Under the pieces are notes generated by a model that was not told where the DNA came from, searched no databases, and saw nothing but the letters and a program-made list of their open reading frames with translations. 64,000 nucleotides of DNA. Origin: Bacteriovorax sp. BAL6_X (lineage in GTDB: Bacteria; Bdellovibrionota; Bacteriovoracia; Bacteriovoracales; Bacteriovoracaceae). The DNA lies in assembly GCF_000443995.1 (NCBI RefSeq), contig NZ_AUMC01000006.1:124001-188000 (forward strand). Direction: 5' to 3'. Both the position numbers and the translations under genes were made by a program. Positions 50,002 through 59,305 of this stretch are shown here, one piece after another; position 1 is the first letter of the stretch; every line of letters begins with the position of its first letter.

Positions 50002-51630
50002 ATGAAAACTATTATCGCCATTTTCCTCTTAACTGTGAACGTATTCAATACGCAGGCTCAAACTATGCAAGATGAAAAAGTATTCTATTCAACGGTGACT
50101 CTGATTAGTGAAATTCAAGAAAGAGTCAATGAAGCAGGATATGATCCATTAAACAATGGCCAAAATATTAGAGAGCTCGAAAAAATAATAAATGCCAGTA
50201 ATAAACTTGTGAATGTTACAAAAGAATACTCTAATATTCTCTACCGACAAGCAAACAACGATAAACCTATTAAAGGTGCAGACCTGGCCATTTTTGCAAG
50301 ACTACTAGACACATTAATTCTAATTATGGAGAAATCAAGTCTTTACACAACTAAAAGCCTATCCAACAACCGTTCATATTCAGAATTAGAATATACACAA
50401 ATAAAGGTCACAAACCTGCTTGCAAAAATTAATTATGTAAATCTCTACTTGGTAGTTCATGACGTTTTTTATAAAAATCCAACAATAAAAAAATTATCGA
50501 AAGAGATAATTAAAATAATTGATGATGAAAAGAAGATTGAAATTATTAAACAATTCTCAAAAATTGCAGGAAGTGAAAGATTTAATCGTCAACTGCAAAA
50601 TGATATTAAACTATATATTGACTACCGCTACTACTATCTAAAACTACTAAACCCTGATTTAACAAGAGGTATTGTACTAATTGATAATTTTGAAATCGAA
50701 GAACGTTTTCTTGCAAAAAGAATTCCTGAAATAGAAATTAACGATGTTGGTGACTGGTTCACTGAAATCTTTAATCGAACGACGAACTTTGTCTCAGGAA
50801 TGTTTGGAAATCTTGTTGGAAAATTACGTTTCCGCCACGGTTATATGCATGAAAATGAAATGATTTTAAACGACCTTGAGTCCATACTTAAACCACTTGA
50901 TATTATTGCGGAGAAAACACCTTTTGCAGCAACAGACTTTTTTATTCCTGGCCACTTTGGTCATGTCGCAATTTATCTTGGAACAGAAGAGAAGCTAAAA
51001 AATGTAGGTCTTTGGAACACTCCTTTTATACAGCAGTACCACAACAAGATTCGAGCGGGTAAAGTTATTGTCGAGTCGATTAGACCAGGTAGTCGCCTTG
51101 CTTCACTTGAGGAATTTTTAGAAATCGATGAAATTACTATTATTCGTGAAAAAGGTATATTAGATAATAAGTGGACAAAGGAGATGGTAACGAAAGTCGC
51201 TCTTGAACAACTTGACAAGGAATATGACTTTAACTTTGATGTAACAACTCTTGATAAAGTTGTCTGCTCAGAAGTTCCATATCACGCATTTGGACACAAA
51301 AGGTGGCCAACAAGCTATATTCTAGGCAGAAATACAGTATCCCCAGATGAGATTATCGCGAATGCATATTATAAGGACTCTCAAATTGAGTTTATTAGTT
51401 CCATAAAAGCAAACGAAGAGCAAAGATTATTCAAAATTTCAAAAGAACAAATGGGAAATAATCTTGGTTTTGAATATGATAGCTCAAGAGATATATATAC
51501 GAAGATGTACAAATCATGTCGTTTAATAAAAATTGCAGATAGTGATCGCTACTCAAATATAAATGGTCGATATCGCACTTATAAAAAGTGTAAAATGAAC
51601 AAGAAGGACTTAATTTATAGCGCCTTCTAG
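50002..51630 (+). CDS. Exported YiiX-like permuted papain-fold hydrolase
   Basis: A 542-residue exported protein (signal MKTIIAIFLLTVNVFNTQAQ). Residues about 300-460 match the YiiX/YebB permuted NlpC/P60-like family: FIPGHFGHVAIYLGTEEKL, VIVESIRPGSRLASLEEFLE and DKEYDFNFDVTTLDKVVCSE with the nucleophile Cys (and the His from the GHFGHV segment). These enzymes hydrolyse peptides, cell wall amides or lipids. The N-terminal 300 residues are helical and unrecognised. Monocistronic, with an AGGACATAAA start site. Confidence 0.72.
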   Translation: MKTIIAIFLLTVNVFNTQAQTMQDEKVFYSTVTLISEIQERVNEAGYDPLNNGQNIRELEKIINASNKLVNVTKEYSNILYRQANNDKPIKGADLAIFARLLDTLILIMEKSSLYTTKSLSNNRSYSELEYTQIKVTNLLAKINYVNLYLVVHDVFYKNPTIKKLSKEIIKIIDDEKKIEIIKQFSKIAGSERFNRQLQNDIKLYIDYRYYYLKLLNPDLTRGIVLIDNFEIEERFLAKRIPEIEINDVGDWFTEIFNRTTNFVSGMFGNLVGKLRFRHGYMHENEMILNDLESILKPLDIIAEKTPFAATDFFIPGHFGHVAIYLGTEEKLKNVGLWNTPFIQQYHNKIRAGKVIVESIRPGSRLASLEEFLEIDEITIIREKGILDNKWTKEMVTKVALEQLDKEYDFNFDVTTLDKVVCSEVPYHAFGHKRWPTSYILGRNTVSPDEIIANAYYKDSQIEFISSIKANEEQRLFKISKEQMGNNLGFEYDSSRDIYTKMYKSCRLIKIADSDRYSNINGRYRTYKKCKMNKKDLIYSAF

Positions 51631-51662
51631 TAAAGAAAAGAAAAAATTGCTAGATTAAGGAT

Positions 51663-52616
51663 ATGAACTATTACTTCTATCGACCAGAAATATCAAGCTA
51701 TCAAGGAGAGGCCTTTCGCGTTAAAGAAAGGCAATCTCTAGAGCAACTTGGCGTCAAGTGCGTGGATACCCCTATTGAGATTCCAGATAATGAAAATGTT
51801 ATTGTAATCTCAACTAGCTACACAGATAACGAAAATATCGTAAGTTCGCTTAAGCATACAAATATTGCATTATGGATTCATCCAAACTCAGGCTATGACA
51901 ACTTCTCACTTGATTTTGTGAAAAACGCAACCTTCCCTATTGTGTTAGGAAATGAGATCAGAGCAAATGCAGTGGCACAATTCTACCTTCAATCCCTCTT
52001 GAATCATCAAGGAAATATTCCTCAGCGTCATCAATGGGATCAAGCTAGGACTTACAATAGGAAGCTACTTCACACAAAAAAAACTCTTATTATTGGACGT
52101 GGTCCAATTGGAGAAAGACTAGGGAATGCACTTGAAACACTAGATGTTAATGTTAGCTACTATGATCCATACGAAAATAAACAACAAAATACTAAGTACT
52201 TTCAAGAAGAACTGACTAACTCTGATATTATCATCATGGCCTGTTCATTAAATAAGACATCACATCACCTTCTCAATGAAGATATTTTCTCCCTCTTAAA
52301 AAATGACGTTCTCATCATGAATGCTGCAAGAGGCAAGCTAATCGATCAACAGGCCTTGGTAAGTTTCTTGAGTAAAAATAAAGAGGCCCATGCTATTATT
52401 GATGTCTTTGAAAAAGAGCCAATTGAGTTTAGTGAGTTCAATCACCTTTCTAACATAACCCTCAGCTCACATATTGCAGGAGTCTATAAGGGGATTAACG
52501 ATGCTATTATAAAATTTGAAAAACGCGTTGTTAGAGACTATCTTCATGATCAGAAACTTGAGCTTTATAAAACAGCTCTGCTAAGCTCTCGAGTAAAGGG
52601 TAATTTTTTAATTTAA
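51663..52616 (+). CDS. NAD-dependent D-isomer-specific 2-hydroxyacid dehydrogenase
   Basis: A 317-residue dehydrogenase. The Rossmann motif is KKTLIIGRGPIGERLGNALE (GxGxxG as GRGPIG), followed by MNAARGKLIDQQALVSFLSK (the conserved NxxRG-x-hydrophobic-hydrophobic-D/N), the Glu in AIIDVFEKEPIEF and the His in ITLSSHIAGVYKGI, which form the catalytic Arg-Glu-His set. The substrate could be 2-oxoacid such as pyruvate or glyoxylate. It leads a rightward operon with arginase-like and Aat genes (11-base gap). Confidence 0.83.
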   Translation: MNYYFYRPEISSYQGEAFRVKERQSLEQLGVKCVDTPIEIPDNENVIVISTSYTDNENIVSSLKHTNIALWIHPNSGYDNFSLDFVKNATFPIVLGNEIRANAVAQFYLQSLLNHQGNIPQRHQWDQARTYNRKLLHTKKTLIIGRGPIGERLGNALETLDVNVSYYDPYENKQQNTKYFQEELTNSDIIIMACSLNKTSHHLLNEDIFSLLKNDVLIMNAARGKLIDQQALVSFLSKNKEAHAIIDVFEKEPIEFSEFNHLSNITLSSHIAGVYKGINDAIIKFEKRVVRDYLHDQKLELYKTALLSSRVKGNFLI

Positions 52617-52627
52617 GGACCATATAT

Positions 52628-53731
52628 ATGACTAAAACAAATGAAACATTATTAAATGATTATCTATGCCCTCCAGGTTTTGGAGTATTCACAGTAAATA
52701 CTGCCAAGGAAAGAAAAGATAAGTTAACTAAAGTTCTCTATAACACAACTCAAGATCAAGATATCAAAACAGCTTGGACTAGTGAACTTTCAAAGCTTGC
52801 AGTTATTAATGGTTGCGCTATTTTAGGAGTAGCCTCTGACTGCGGCGGCGGAATTCAAAGAGGTGCAAACTGGGGGCCTTTATTTCTTAGAAATACACTA
52901 ATAGAAGAACATCTTGAAGTGTACCAGCAATGTTTTGACTTAGGAGATATTAGGGTAATACCTCACCTATTACACGATAAGTATTTAAATGACGAAACAA
53001 TAAAGAGTGCTCAGAATGCACTATACGGGGGAAAACAATTAAGTGTTTCTCCACTTAGTATTGCAAAAGCAAGTGTTGATGAAGTTTTCAAAATAAATAA
53101 AGAACTAAAGATCTTTAGTATTGGAGGAGATCACTCAGTGAGCTTTCCACTAGTTAAGGCCTGGATCAATAATCGTAGATCGCTTGGTAAGAAAGTTGGG
53201 CTTATTCACTTTGATGCACACACTGACCTTTTACGAGAAAGACTAGGAATTGATTACTGCTTTGGTTCATGGCTAACGCATGTATTAGATGATCTAGAAA
53301 CACCTAAGCATTGCTACCAATTTGGTATTCGCTCAACAGGAAAATCAAAAGAGCACTGGGAAAGTGAGTTTGGCCTAAATCAATACTGGGCCAAAGATGT
53401 AAAAGAGATTGGCGCAAAGGAACTAGCACTTAAAACAATTAAAGAACTTAAGGCACAAGGAATCGAAGAGATTTATATCAGTTTTGATATTGATGCCCTT
53501 GATGAAAGCGTAGCGAGTGCTACAGGAACACCTGAGCCAGAAGGGTTAATGCCACATGAGTGTGCTACAATGATTAAAGAGTTTACTAATGCCTTTAAGC
53601 TAACTGGTGCAGACATGGTTGAAATTGCTCCGCTAGTAGGTTTAAGCAAGGAAGGCTCTCGAACAACACTAGAAGTAGGAGCAGCAATGAGCTCTCTTAT
53701 GATGGAGGCCATGATTAGTGCCAATAATTGA
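52628..53731 (+). CDS. Arginase/agmatinase family ureohydrolase
   Basis: A 367-residue ureohydrolase. The binuclear manganese ligands are in SIGGDHSVSFPLVK, LIHFDAHTDLLRE and ISFDIDALDESVASATGTPE, the three signature motifs of arginase, agmatinase and formiminoglutamase. The protein has a longer N-terminal region than typical arginases (about 300). The exact substrate among arginine, agmatine and formiminoglutamate cannot be told. Second gene of the operon; the Aat gene starts 14 nt before its end. Confidence 0.85.
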   Translation: MTKTNETLLNDYLCPPGFGVFTVNTAKERKDKLTKVLYNTTQDQDIKTAWTSELSKLAVINGCAILGVASDCGGGIQRGANWGPLFLRNTLIEEHLEVYQQCFDLGDIRVIPHLLHDKYLNDETIKSAQNALYGGKQLSVSPLSIAKASVDEVFKINKELKIFSIGGDHSVSFPLVKAWINNRRSLGKKVGLIHFDAHTDLLRERLGIDYCFGSWLTHVLDDLETPKHCYQFGIRSTGKSKEHWESEFGLNQYWAKDVKEIGAKELALKTIKELKAQGIEEIYISFDIDALDESVASATGTPEPEGLMPHECATMIKEFTNAFKLTGADMVEIAPLVGLSKEGSRTTLEVGAAMSSLMMEAMISANN

Positions 53732-54416
53732 GTTTCCCCCAGTTGAGATCGCAGATGAGCAAGGGCTATTAGCAATTGGTGGAGACCTACACCATGACTC
53801 TCTCCTATTGGCCTATCAAAGTGGAATCTTCCCCTGGCCAATTTCCCAAGAGTATCCCCTTGCTTGGTTTTCACCCCCACAAAGAGGTGTTATTCGTTTC
53901 GACGACATTCAAGTAAGTCGCTCTCTAGCTAAATTTGTCAGAAAAAGTGACTGGACAATATCATTTAATCAAGACTTTTTAGAAGTTATCAGACAATGCC
54001 AAGAAGTTCACTCAGGCTCTTTAGAAGGTACATGGATTACTGACGAAATCATTGAAGGTTATTTTAATTTGTACCATCAAGATCTAGCCTATAGTGTAGA
54101 AGTTAGAGATGAGAAGAACTTACTTATTGGCGGGCTCTATGGAGTTAGCATGGGGCATTTCCTAAGTGGTGAGTCCATGTTCTACAAAGAGTCTAATGCT
54201 TCAAAGGTTGCCCTATTAGCAATTCTTTCAGTAGTATTAAGAAATCAGATTCCATTTCTTGATACTCAAATGGTGACACCTATTACTAAATCTTTTGGAG
54301 CGATTGAATTAGATCGTAGTATCTTTATAAGTGAAATTGAACAATTATTTAACCAAACACCTATCAAGTTTCCGCATACGAGAGTACCCGTAAAAGATCT
54401 ACTTAAGTCTTTTTAA
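53718..54416 (+). CDS. aat: Leucyl/phenylalanyl-tRNA-protein transferase
   Basis: A 232-residue enzyme starting with GTG (53718), overlapping the arginase-like gene by 14 nt. Text such as FPPVEIADEQGLLAIGGDLH, YQSGIFPWPISQEYPLAWFS, EGTWITDEIIEGYFNLYHQD and YGVSMGHFLSGESMFYKESN is highly characteristic. It transfers Leu or Phe from tRNA to N-terminal Lys/Arg, generating N-degrons for ClpS/ClpAP. Together with the Bpt gene at 12615 this indicates a fuller Leu/N-degron set. Confidence 0.94.
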   Translation: MPIIEFPPVEIADEQGLLAIGGDLHHDSLLLAYQSGIFPWPISQEYPLAWFSPPQRGVIRFDDIQVSRSLAKFVRKSDWTISFNQDFLEVIRQCQEVHSGSLEGTWITDEIIEGYFNLYHQDLAYSVEVRDEKNLLIGGLYGVSMGHFLSGESMFYKESNASKVALLAILSVVLRNQIPFLDTQMVTPITKSFGAIELDRSIFISEIEQLFNQTPIKFPHTRVPVKDLLKSF

Positions 54417-54490
54417 TTTTAAATATAAAGCGGCCCTCTTAAAAAAGATCGCAATACGCCAACGGCTTTGATAAATATTTTTAGATAGAA

Positions 54491-56008
54491 TCATTTTACA
54501 ATTTCCTCTTCACTAATACCTAAAGCATTCCATTCACAGGCAATTTGTGAAAGAGCGAATTTCTTTAGTCTCTTTGAGAAGTATTTTATATTTGCCATTG
54601 TCGGCGAAATTAAGTGAAAGCGATCGATTACACCATTATCTTTAAGATATGAAATTATTGAAATTTCACCTGAAGATACTTGTGTTGTCGCAAGAAATAT
54701 CCCCGTTTTTACCGGGCCAGCGCTTAGCTCAACATCTTTCCTTATAATAGGATATTCTTCACAAATTTTAATAATATTTGAATAGGTATTCTTTAATTCT
54801 TTTAGTCGAATTAATAGGAGTTCATAAGTTGTTCCATTCAAAGCGAGGAACTCAGTATTTATAAGATCGCTATATTCGTAGAAAGGCTCATACTTTTTAC
54901 TATTATAGTGATAACCATAGCTTTGAAGAGGCATCGACTTAAGTGAAAAGTCTAGGGCACCAAGATTTGAGTGGAAGTAGCTTTCTAAATTTAAAAAGTA
55001 CTTATTCCCTTCTATCGTCTGGATGATATCATTGATAATTTCCTGATAATCATGAATTCGATCTCTAATATCATAGACCCATTTACGATCTTCACAATTA
55101 ATTAATTCACCGAGCTCGTCTTTGGATTGCATCTTCGAAAGATTTGTTAAATTATTTAGTGTCTCAAATTGATAATTTAAAATTTGATGTAACTCTGTAA
55201 ATGATGACAGGTTAAAGACTTTCTCTAAACACTTTAGATTCTCAAGAGCACAAAGAATTTCATAAATAAACATACGATGAATTTTCACTGAACTACTTGT
55301 CTCTAGGTTTTCAATATACTCAGTTAGCTCAAGACATAACAAAGACGTGATACTCTTTAGAGGTAAATTTGATTTCAATAATAAGGAGATGGCCTCTTCT
55401 AGACTCTTCCCCTCAATTTTCTTTTCTAAAGATTCTGACTTACTAAAATCAAAATCAAAGTAGGTATCACTTATACGATTTTCATTGATATTAAAACGCA
55501 CTATAGAAGTAGAAAATGGATTATTAAACTTTTTAACCGGCACTTCGACTTCTTCACCTGTATTTTTTAAAGGTGAATGGTACGATTCACATAAAGAACC
55601 TTCGAGATTATCTTTTTCTAAGTGATACTTGCTAGCTGGTGTAATAACCTCATATTGTATACGGTCTTCTTTTCGATAAAAATGAACGCCAAAGTTTCGA
55701 TTAACTTCGGCCTCAAACCAAGTCATAGACTCAAACAAGTGAGCAAATGAAAGCGCTGTTTGTCCATAGCCTAATGAAAGGGCGTAGAAATATCTTTTGT
55801 GGTCATTCAAGTTTTGAAATTGGTAAATGAGTAAAAAGCGCGAGTTTAAAAGATTATACTTTTCCTTAAGCTCAGCTGCGTTTAAGAGATCAAGACATGA
55901 CAGGCCAGAGAAAACGATATGCTGATCATCAAAGTATGAAAGCATAAGCATTGAAAGCTCTGCTTTTGATTTTATCTGAATTTCATTCGTGATATCAAAA
56001 ATATTCAT
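54491..56008 (-). CDS. Degenerate NuoC-NuoD-like fusion (complex I 30-kDa/49-kDa subunit-like orphan)
   Basis: A 505-residue protein. The N-terminal 130 residues resemble NuoC: NSRFLLIYQFQNLNDHKRYF, then FESMTWFEAEVNRNFGVHFY (the WxExE-x-FG-x-x-F signature). The following part resembles NuoD: FNNPFSTSIVRFNINENRIS, then EKKIEGKSLEEAISLLLK in the place of GYLHRGIEK-x-EG, a helix KIHRMFIYEILCALENLKCL like the NuoD El-Ri helix, and at the end QVSSGEISIISYLKDNGVID followed by RFHLISPTMANIKYF. The His of the quinone site motif is absent. It is about 90 residues shorter than E. coli NuoCD. No other nuo gene is near. The gene lies 16 nt after a lipoprotein gene. Homology is inferred from motif order and is not backed by a database search; an electron-transfer role is not likely without the missing residues. 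Confidence 0.6.
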   Translation of the reverse strand: MNIFDITNEIQIKSKAELSMLMLSYFDDQHIVFSGLSCLDLLNAAELKEKYNLLNSRFLLIYQFQNLNDHKRYFYALSLGYGQTALSFAHLFESMTWFEAEVNRNFGVHFYRKEDRIQYEVITPASKYHLEKDNLEGSLCESYHSPLKNTGEEVEVPVKKFNNPFSTSIVRFNINENRISDTYFDFDFSKSESLEKKIEGKSLEEAISLLLKSNLPLKSITSLLCLELTEYIENLETSSSVKIHRMFIYEILCALENLKCLEKVFNLSSFTELHQILNYQFETLNNLTNLSKMQSKDELGELINCEDRKWVYDIRDRIHDYQEIINDIIQTIEGNKYFLNLESYFHSNLGALDFSLKSMPLQSYGYHYNSKKYEPFYEYSDLINTEFLALNGTTYELLLIRLKELKNTYSNIIKICEEYPIIRKDVELSAGPVKTGIFLATTQVSSGEISIISYLKDNGVIDRFHLISPTMANIKYFSKRLKKFALSQIACEWNALGISEEEIVK

Positions 56009-56024
56009 CTATTTAATTTTCCAA

Positions 56025-57371
56025 TTACTTTAAATTAAGTCTTACATCGTATGGAAAGATTGTCTCAACTTCTTTATCTGGAGCACAACTTTGTTTCTTC
56101 CCATTTGACCACACCCAATTATATATCTTTTGATTGAATGTGTCTGCACCACTATCGTATTCAATATAACGATAATAAGGGGCCCCTGAGTTAGCAGCAC
56201 TAGATAATAATGTGACAGCTGCAGGAAATGAAGCTGCAATTTCACGATCGCGACATCCCCCAATTAATTTTCTTTGATCGACAACAAATCTACCTTTGCT
56301 ATCCCTAACATTACGTACCCATGTCTTTAAACGACAGTCAAAATAGTAGCCTGTTTGAACTGCATTTTCAAAGGCCGTTAAAAATTCCAGCTTCCAATGC
56401 TTATCCTTCTCCTTTTGAATATTAAAAGGACGCACATACTTTCGACATAAACTAAAACGATCAAGGTGGTTACGATAAAACTCAACAAATCGTTGAGAGA
56501 TCCCTTCTTCTTTACTAAAAATTACAAGGGCATCATCGTATACCTTACGACATGAAGTTTTCAATGTTTGCAATTCACTGTTAGTAAACAAGTGGCCAGA
56601 GTTGATAACATACTTAAGAGCACGATTAGGTAGGATTGGAGATTCTAAACGATAGGCACCCTTAAGCTTTCTCCCCACATCATTACGCCCCATTGAATTT
56701 TCAATAAAAGCCTTCGCATATTTCCAGTCCACATACTTCTTTAGGGAATTTAGCCCTTGGACCTCTTGAAGAGACTCATCAAGCATGCTCTTTGCTATTA
56801 GAATGACTTCTGAGTTCCAGTCATCATTTAAGTCACAAAGTCCTGTTAAGCAAGACTTTAAGATATGGCCACCGATGATTTGAACTTGAATGGTTTCTTC
56901 ACGTGGGAAGCTACCATCAACAAGGTATTTTAAGTCACCGAAGACGGCCACACGCTGAGGCTTTCCATTTCGCCCCAGAAGTCTTGGGATAACGGCCCAA
57001 GAAAAGTTTGGAGTTGATATATTTGATGTGTAATCATTCCAAATATCTTTTTCTTTGCAAAATTTACGCTCTTTAAAAATTCGACCACTAACTAAGTCAA
57101 GTTCGAAATGAACCTCACTATCACGGGGCGTTGTAATAAAGACGTCAACAAGCTTAGTACGCATATCCATACGTGGTGCAAAGTCGAAAAATAAGTGAGG
57201 AACGACTCTCCCCTCATAAGTTAGATAATTGAAATTACCTTCTCCTGAAAACCAAGTCGGCTTAACCTGAGAAGTTGGTAGTACAATTTTTTTTGTTGCA
57301 CATCCAACAATGAAAATTACAAGTAAAAGAAAAATGAATTTAGTAGTTTTTTTGAATTGACAAATATACAC
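56025..57371 (-). CDS. Large lipoprotein of unknown function
   Basis: About 448 residues if a GTG at 57371 is used. The lipobox FIVGC in FIFLLLVIFIVGCATKK is about 20 residues from this start. Earlier in-frame codons would run into the divergent tRNA gene, so they are rejected. The mature part has many cysteines (FCKEKDIWND; SCLTGLCDLNDDWNSEV; TSCRKVYDDALVIFSKEEGI; FSLCRKYVRPF; FDCRLKTWVRNVRD) and an aspartate/tyrosine-rich end. No family recognised. The NuoCD-like gene follows at 16 nt. Confidence 0.65.
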   Translation of the reverse strand: MYICQFKKTTKFIFLLLVIFIVGCATKKIVLPTSQVKPTWFSGEGNFNYLTYEGRVVPHLFFDFAPRMDMRTKLVDVFITTPRDSEVHFELDLVSGRIFKERKFCKEKDIWNDYTSNISTPNFSWAVIPRLLGRNGKPQRVAVFGDLKYLVDGSFPREETIQVQIIGGHILKSCLTGLCDLNDDWNSEVILIAKSMLDESLQEVQGLNSLKKYVDWKYAKAFIENSMGRNDVGRKLKGAYRLESPILPNRALKYVINSGHLFTNSELQTLKTSCRKVYDDALVIFSKEEGISQRFVEFYRNHLDRFSLCRKYVRPFNIQKEKDKHWKLEFLTAFENAVQTGYYFDCRLKTWVRNVRDSKGRFVVDQRKLIGGCRDREIAASFPAAVTLLSSAANSGAPYYRYIEYDSGADTFNQKIYNWVWSNGKKQSCAPDKEVETIFPYDVRLNLK

Positions 57372-57379
57372 GTTATAGT
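57352..57379 (+). promoter_or_regulatory. Promoter of tRNA-Leu gene
   Basis: TTGAAT (57352-57357), 16-base spacer, and TATAGT (57374-57379) precede the tRNA by about 25 bases, a suitable housekeeping promoter. Confidence 0.5.
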
Positions 57380-57403
57380 CCAAAATCGTTAAACACAAAT
57401 AGC

Positions 57404-57490
57404 GGTTCGGTGTTGGAATTGGTAGACAATCTGGATTTAAAATCCAGTGGGGGCAACCCCGTGCGGGTTCAAGTCCCGCCCGAACCACCA
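57404..57490 (+). tRNA. tRNA-Leu (anticodon UAA)
   Basis: An 87-base class II tRNA. The acceptor stem GGTTCGG (57404-57410) pairs with CCGAACC (57480-57486), followed by discriminator A and encoded CCA. The anticodon arm is CTGGA-TTTAAAA-TCCAG with anticodon TAA, there is a long variable arm (GGGGGCAACCCC), and a T arm GCGGG-TTCAAGT-CCCGC. It decodes UUA. Confidence 0.97.
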
Positions 57491-57531
57491 TTCCTTTTCT
57501 TAATTATCAACGGATACATTTATTTAATCAA

Positions 57532-57560
57532 GGACTTAGAGTGATTCAGTCCGTTTTTTT
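57532..57560 (+). terminator. Terminator of the tRNA-Leu transcript
   Basis: GGACT (57532-57536) pairs with AGTCC (57548-57552), followed by G and T7 at 57554-57560. Confidence 0.65.
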
Positions 57561-57583
57561 GAAACGCATTGCAAAATTTTAAA

Positions 57584-59305
57584 TTATGCAGCTTTAATTG
57601 ACTCGTCATTATTATTAAGAATTTCAATCATTCGCTCCCCAATCACTTCCATGATCGAGTCCGATACAGATTCAAAGCGCATTCCAAAGCCTCTAGGACG
57701 ATTCTTTGAAGCTCTCATAATAGTGAAATCAACTGCGATAGCGCGCCCAAAAAGCCCCTCTGAGATATAGATTGTGCCACGAGTATTTTTGTCAAATTCT
57801 TTTTCAAATTTTGTAACTTCAATAAATCCCCCACTGAGGGAAAGATTTGTCAGGTAGCCCTTGTACTCTTTTTGAACTCCGACAAGTGAAAATGAAATCA
57901 ATTCTTGAAGATCAACTCGGTATTCAGTTCTTTCAATTAGATACTTATTATTTTCTGGATTTTCTTTATCTTCTGAAACCAATTTCGCTTGCGTATTAAG
58001 TTCAAGGCACTCTTTAGCGGCAACCCATGTGGCACCGGCCTTCCTTTTAACAAGTGTTTCAGGCGTAATAATGTTCTTTTCTAAATCAACTAGCATTTCA
58101 TCAAAGCGTAAGGGCCCAACAACACCGGCACCTGTGTCATATTGCCATGACTTCTTATTTGAGATTTCGAAAGACTTACCATTCTTAAGTCCTTCAATAT
58201 TTAGGCGATCAAGTTCTAAATCATCAACTTGAGCACGAGTTGCTATTTCAAGGCCACCACTTGAAATATCAAACTCTCCAGTAGCTTCTTCACTTAAGTC
58301 GATCTCAACAGTACGGTCCTCATCTTCTAAAGTAAGAGAGTTACGTGAAATAAGATTAATCTTAGGCCCAGCACTTTTTGCTTCGTGTAGTAGTGACACA
58401 TCTTCAATTTTCACTTCTTCATTAACTGCAGAAATACCGATTTTACTATCTGTATAACTCTTAAAATTTTCTAATTCTTTTTCAGCGACTTCAAGCTTTG
58501 CATTTAAGGCCTTGGCCTTTGCAATTACCTTTGAAAGATTCTTTCTTGCAATTTTATTTTCAACGGCAAGGTTTTTATATTTAATTTTTAAAGCATTAAA
58601 CTTCGATTGATATTCTTGAGAGTTTGAGTTTCCATCTTCCAGCTCACGTGCCGTCGATAAAACTTTTGTAATTTTACGATTAACATCACTAATAAGATGT
58701 GTTTCATCTAAGATTGACTCTAACTTACCAATAATCACATCACTTCGGTCACTACTTGATGAGCCAACCAGTTGAGTAATGTCTCCAATTCTCTCTTCTA
58801 CACTCGAGATCTTTTGACTAAACTCTTCTCGAAGTTGATCTCCGATTGTAGATATTTCATCTTTAACAATTTTAGAAATTGCGTTTAGTAATTCATTATT
58901 ATGAGTACTCTTCCCCACTAACTCTTCTTTTTTAATACTGTATCCGTCTGGCGCAGAGACTGGCCTTTCAAATACTTCGGGGCTTGGCCTTAAAGCATCA
59001 ATCACAACTCGAGGAAAACTCATCTTAGATAACTCAAGCCACTGTGACTTCTTAACATCAAAACCAAATTGATTAGAGAAAACGACACCAGAGAGCGCTT
59101 CAACGTAGAGATCATTAATATCGATCTCTCTAAAAGTTGTGAATGTATCTGCTATAAAGATTTTCTTCAATATATCCTCAGCTGTTCTAACTAGTATATC
59201 GGTAAGATTTAAACTAAAATTTAATAATATTAGTAGTTTACTCTGTTTTTGTTTACAAACTTCTATTTGAGAGATGATAAGGTATTGAATTGTGGAAACT
59301 TCCAA
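57584..59305 (-). CDS. Multi-domain protein with coiled coil, GYF-like and C-terminal PilZ domains
   Basis: Up to 573 residues; the true start is likely downstream of 59305, as that ATG overlaps the divergent methyltransferase gene. The N-terminal half has a Leu/Glu coiled coil (KISSVEERIGDITQLVGSSS; LKIKYKNLAVENKIARKNL), and the third quarter has a GYF-like (GYF_2) segment: KSWQYDTGAGVVGPLRFDEM ... GATWVAAKECLEL. The C-terminal 110 residues are PilZ-like: YRVDLQELISFSLVGVQKEY ... LSLSGGFIEVTKFEKEF and PRGFGMRFESVSDSI. The classical RxxxR-x-DxSxxG is only partly kept (LSLSGG matches), so c-di-GMP binding is uncertain. Possible motility or predation signalling protein. Confidence 0.7.
   Translation of the reverse strand: MEVSTIQYLIISQIEVCKQKQSKLLILLNFSLNLTDILVRTAEDILKKIFIADTFTTFREIDINDLYVEALSGVVFSNQFGFDVKKSQWLELSKMSFPRVVIDALRPSPEVFERPVSAPDGYSIKKEELVGKSTHNNELLNAISKIVKDEISTIGDQLREEFSQKISSVEERIGDITQLVGSSSSDRSDVIIGKLESILDETHLISDVNRKITKVLSTARELEDGNSNSQEYQSKFNALKIKYKNLAVENKIARKNLSKVIAKAKALNAKLEVAEKELENFKSYTDSKIGISAVNEEVKIEDVSLLHEAKSAGPKINLISRNSLTLEDEDRTVEIDLSEEATGEFDISSGGLEIATRAQVDDLELDRLNIEGLKNGKSFEISNKKSWQYDTGAGVVGPLRFDEMLVDLEKNIITPETLVKRKAGATWVAAKECLELNTQAKLVSEDKENPENNKYLIERTEYRVDLQELISFSLVGVQKEYKGYLTNLSLSGGFIEVTKFEKEFDKNTRGTIYISEGLFGRAIAVDFTIMRASKNRPRGFGMRFESVSDSIMEVIGERMIEILNNNDESIKAA

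Noticed and set aside
57372-57491. Upstream extension of the lipoprotein gene through the tRNA
   Set aside because: It translates the complement of tRNA-Leu (giving MVVRAGLEPARG), a common annotation artefact; the lipobox start is at about 57371.
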